This document shows, in pieces, positions 61,712 to 64,000 of a stretch of 64,000 nucleotides of DNA. The stretch covers positions 248,001 through 312,000 of the forward strand of contig CAVPVD010000007.1 of assembly GCA_963709155.1 (NCBI GenBank), read 5' to 3'. The DNA is from Bog-159 sp963709155 (GTDB lineage: Bacteria > Acidobacteriota > Terriglobia > Bryobacterales > Bryobacteraceae). A program made the translations under genes and the position numbers. Under the pieces are notes generated by a model. The model saw nothing but the letters and a program-made list of their open reading frames with translations. It made no database searches and was not told the DNA's origin. The number at the start of each line of letters is the position of its first letter. Within the stretch, counting starts at the first letter, position 1.

Positions 61712-63235
61712 GTGTCCGCGAAGCGTCACCTCACGCGCGGCTTGCGTTTCCGCCTCACCGCGGGATACGCGCTGTTGTTCGCGCTCCTGCTGGTAGGGAC
61801 GGCGGCGCTTTTCCGCGAACGCCTGGCGTATACGCTGAACTCCGAAGCTCACGATCTGCTGGATCAGGAATGGGCGGCCATGAAGGGCTACCTGCACGTG
61901 GTCAGGGTTCCGGCGCATGGACACGGCGCCGAGCATGAACCGTGCGGTCCCTACAAGCCGGCCTGGGAATACGACAAGAACGATCCCGACGAAGACTTCG
62001 CGGTGGAGCGGCTGCGGCGAGTCTACGTACTGGCCGATGCCAAGGGTTGCGTGATGCAGTTCTCGACGATCTACGAGTCGCTGGGAATCGAACGGCCCAG
62101 GGAAATCGAGGCGGCGGTCAAGAGCGGCCAGCCGGTCTGGAAGCGCAAGGTGAGCCCGCACGGCATCCCGTATCTGGTGCGGGCGGGGGTGGTTTTCGAA
62201 GATAATCCGCACACCCCGTTCTACGTGGCGGTCGGGCGCCCCATGGACGAAGGCGAAAAGATTCTGAAGCGATACACCTGGATGTACGCCGGTTTAATCC
62301 CATTTTCGCTGCTGTGCGGGTGCCTGCTGGGATGGTATCTGACGGGGCGGGTGCTGCGGCCGGTGATGGAGGTTTCACAGACTGCGCAACGCATCACCGG
62401 ATCTAATCTAAGCCTTCGTATCCCATCGCGTGGCGCTGGAGATGAGCTGGATTATCTCATCCTTACCTTTAACCGCATGATCGAGCGCCTGGAAAGCTCG
62501 TTCCAACAGATCCGGCAGTTTTCGACGGACGTTTCGCACGAGCTGCGCACCCCGATCACGGCCATTCGCGGGCAACTGGAAGTGGCGTTGTTCACGGCCA
62601 AAACCGTCAACCAATACCGCGACGCCACCCTGAATTCGCTGCAGGATATCGAGCGGCTTTCGCAGATCGTGCGCGCCTTGCTGCTGCTCTCGCAAGCCGA
62701 ATCCGGCCAGCTCGCACTGCAGAAGACGCGCCTGGACCTGGCTGCGGTGGTGCGCGATATCGTGGATCAATTTCAGATCCCCGCGGAAGGCGCGCGCGTT
62801 GAACTTTCCGCCGACCTACCGGCGGAGTGCGCCGCCGAGGTGGATCGTGTGCAGATTGAGCGAATGCTTTCCAATCTGCTGTCTAATGCCCTGAAGTTTA
62901 CGCCAGCGGAGGGACGGGTACACGTGGCGCTGCGGAGCTTGACGGATGCGATTGAGATTGAAGTGGAAGACAGCGGCTGCGGCATCCCGGCGGAGCACAT
63001 CCCGCACATTTTCGAGCGCTTCTACCGTGTACCGGCACAGGAAACCTGCGCGAATCCGGAGCCAGGGCTGGGCCTCGGATTGAGCTTCGTAGCCTGGATC
63101 GCCAAAGCTCATGGGGGCACGATTCGCGTGGAGAGCGAGCCGGGCAAGGGCACGCGCTTTACGGTGACGCTGCCCCCGGCCGCCCTCCAGCCGATACCGC
63201 CGGAGCCCGCGCCGACCACGGCGGTACTGGGATGA
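61712..63235 (+). CDS. Membrane sensor histidine kinase
   Basis: A 507-residue kinase with a GTG start. Two membrane segments (GYALLFALLLVGTAALF and MYAGLIPFSLLCGCLLGWYL) flank a periplasmic sensor of about 150 residues that contains a His-rich stretch HGHGAEHEPCGP. A HAMP region, the H-box with His276 in FSTDVSHELRTP, and the ATPase boxes LLSNALKF, EDSGCGIP and GLGLGLSFV follow. It pairs with the response regulator directly upstream. The His/Cys cluster could sense a metal; this is inference from the residues and the CusR-like partner. Confidence 0.92.
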   Translation: MSAKRHLTRGLRFRLTAGYALLFALLLVGTAALFRERLAYTLNSEAHDLLDQEWAAMKGYLHVVRVPAHGHGAEHEPCGPYKPAWEYDKNDPDEDFAVERLRRVYVLADAKGCVMQFSTIYESLGIERPREIEAAVKSGQPVWKRKVSPHGIPYLVRAGVVFEDNPHTPFYVAVGRPMDEGEKILKRYTWMYAGLIPFSLLCGCLLGWYLTGRVLRPVMEVSQTAQRITGSNLSLRIPSRGAGDELDYLILTFNRMIERLESSFQQIRQFSTDVSHELRTPITAIRGQLEVALFTAKTVNQYRDATLNSLQDIERLSQIVRALLLLSQAESGQLALQKTRLDLAAVVRDIVDQFQIPAEGARVELSADLPAECAAEVDRVQIERMLSNLLSNALKFTPAEGRVHVALRSLTDAIEIEVEDSGCGIPAEHIPHIFERFYRVPAQETCANPEPGLGLGLSFVAWIAKAHGGTIRVESEPGKGTRFTVTLPPAALQPIPPEPAPTTAVLG

Positions 63236-63637
63236 ATGAACTTTAATCCGAAGTTTACCCAGCCTTCATTCCTTTTTTTTAATCTAAGGAATGTGCGGTT
63301 CCTCTCCTGGTGCGCTATCGGTGTGTTTCTGGTCTTTGGGGGAGTGCATTCCGCGCGCAGCCAGGACCCGCCGCCCAACGTCCAGCCGCCCGCGGACCAA
63401 TATTTTGCGGGCGTTGTGACGGGCCTGGCGGACGACAGCATCACGTTGACGCGCACGGTTCTGGGAAAAGCTACGGTACGCAGCTTTGCGATCACCGCCG
63501 AAACCATCTACCAGCCGGCGGGCGGCAAGCCCAAGCTGAAACAGAAGGTGACGGTGAAGTGGGTGACCGGGGATAACGGCGACCGCGCGGTGAAGATCAT
63601 TCTGCGGGGATCGGTGCCGCCGCCCAAGAAGCCCTAG
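63236..63637 (+). CDS. Small exported protein in the two-component operon
   Basis: A 133-residue protein whose ATG directly follows the kinase's stop codon, so it is co-expressed. It has a signal peptide (WCAIGVFLVFGGVHSARS) and then one beta-rich domain (YFAGVVTGLADDSITLTRTV, KQKVTVKWVTGDNGDRAVK) of an OB-fold-like or DUF5666-like type. It may act as an accessory or target of the two-component system. No further function can be given. Confidence 0.65.
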   Translation: MNFNPKFTQPSFLFFNLRNVRFLSWCAIGVFLVFGGVHSARSQDPPPNVQPPADQYFAGVVTGLADDSITLTRTVLGKATVRSFAITAETIYQPAGGKPKLKQKVTVKWVTGDNGDRAVKIILRGSVPPPKKP

Positions 63638-63640
63638 CGG

Positions 63641-64000
63641 CTACAACGCGTCCTCTTTGGCGATAATCTCCTTCATGATTTCCGACGTTCCCGCGCCGAT
63701 GGTGTAGAGCCGCAGGTCGCGCCAATACCGGCTGATAGGGTACTCGGTGGTGTAGCCGAAGCCGCCGAAGATCTGCATGCAATCGTAACTCAGCCGCTGC
63801 GCCAGTTCGGAAGTGTAGAGCTTGGCCATGGTGATCTCGCGGACGGCCTTTTGCCCGCGATTGGTCAGGTCGAGGGCCCGGTAAACCAGCCAGCGCGCAG
63901 CCTCCACATTCGTGCGGTGCTCGGCGAACTTATGCCGCCAGACCTGGTAGCTGCCGATCGGGCTGCCGAATGCGTTGCGCTCTTTGCCATACTGGATGGC
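63641..64000 (-). CDS. Acyl-CoA dehydrogenase, C-terminal part (runs off window)
   Basis: One hundred and nineteen residues of the C-terminal helical bundle of an acyl-CoA dehydrogenase, open to the window edge. Visible are AIQYGKERNAFGSPIGSYQV, AKLYTSELAQRLSYDCMQIF, GGFGYTTEYPISRYWRDLRL and GAGTSEIMKEIIAKE, holding FAD- and subunit-contact residues. These enzymes carry out the first step of fatty-acid or amino-acid chain oxidation. It converges with the small exported protein gene, 3 nt apart. Confidence 0.93.
   Translation of the reverse strand, partial: AIQYGKERNAFGSPIGSYQVWRHKFAEHRTNVEAARWLVYRALDLTNRGQKAVREITMAKLYTSELAQRLSYDCMQIFGGFGYTTEYPISRYWRDLRLYTIGAGTSEIMKEIIAKEDAL

Overview
The window is one high-GC (about 60%) chromosomal stretch that looks like a soil Acidobacteriota genome, most probably of the Solibacter/Bryobacterales type. 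This is inferred from content: large FtsX/MacB-type 'ADOP' permeases with a PadR regulator, a VWFA-related secreted protein, proteins opening with the STGPKTPEGK motif, a PQQ dehydrogenase with a cytochrome c, and many secreted glycosidases and other hydrolases. No 16S rRNA gene is present to confirm it.

Left edge (1-7680): an ArsR-type repressor with a palindromic operator over its own start codon and a truncated SRPBCC gene. Next comes a roughly 7.0 kb integrative element, 568-7628, bounded by a 13-bp direct repeat. It carries a tyrosine integrase, an excisionase-like HTH protein, a TonB-C protein and a second gene that both look frameshifted, secreted and small hypothetical proteins, and a VapBC-type toxin-antitoxin pair at its right end. 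The element brings the 3' half of a tRNA-Arg gene with it. A second copy of the target sequence without the element survives at 60205-60283.

7682-19106: a compact sortase operon (LPXTG-tailed secreted protein, VWFA protein, sortase), which is unusual outside Gram-positives; trehalose-phosphatase; a small molybdate-binding TOBE protein beside a Moco-domain-like protein; a di-haem cytochrome c translationally coupled to a PQQ dehydrogenase; an enolase-superfamily dehydratase; a glutaminase-like protein; and a toxin-antitoxin pair whose toxin is broken.

19183-50491: mostly degradative and envelope functions. These are an ADOP permease, a beta-propeller/phosphoesterase, a beta-lactamase-like hydrolase, GH2 and GH3 glycosidases, a lone Flp pilin, a metallo-beta-lactamase-fold protein, a creatininase-like amidohydrolase, a J-domain membrane protein, an adenylation-carrier-thioesterase enzyme, a 938-residue Cys-rich secreted protein of unknown type, an Old Yellow Enzyme, an RND efflux pair, a neutral ceramidase-like protein and a membrane glycosyltransferase-like protein. 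Palindromic REP-like repeats and a MITE-like element lie between genes.

50689-64000: an ECF sigma factor coupled to a membrane anti-sigma factor with a degenerate HNH-like tail; then a decayed mobile-element zone (frameshifted ISL3 transposase, truncated zinc-finger gene, truncated DUF3800 gene, ABC-2 permease remnant, PadR-ADOP pair with a partly duplicated second ADOP gene, and a reverse-transcriptase relic lacking its YADD box). The window closes with an OmpR-type two-component system, a small secreted protein and the end of an acyl-CoA dehydrogenase gene.
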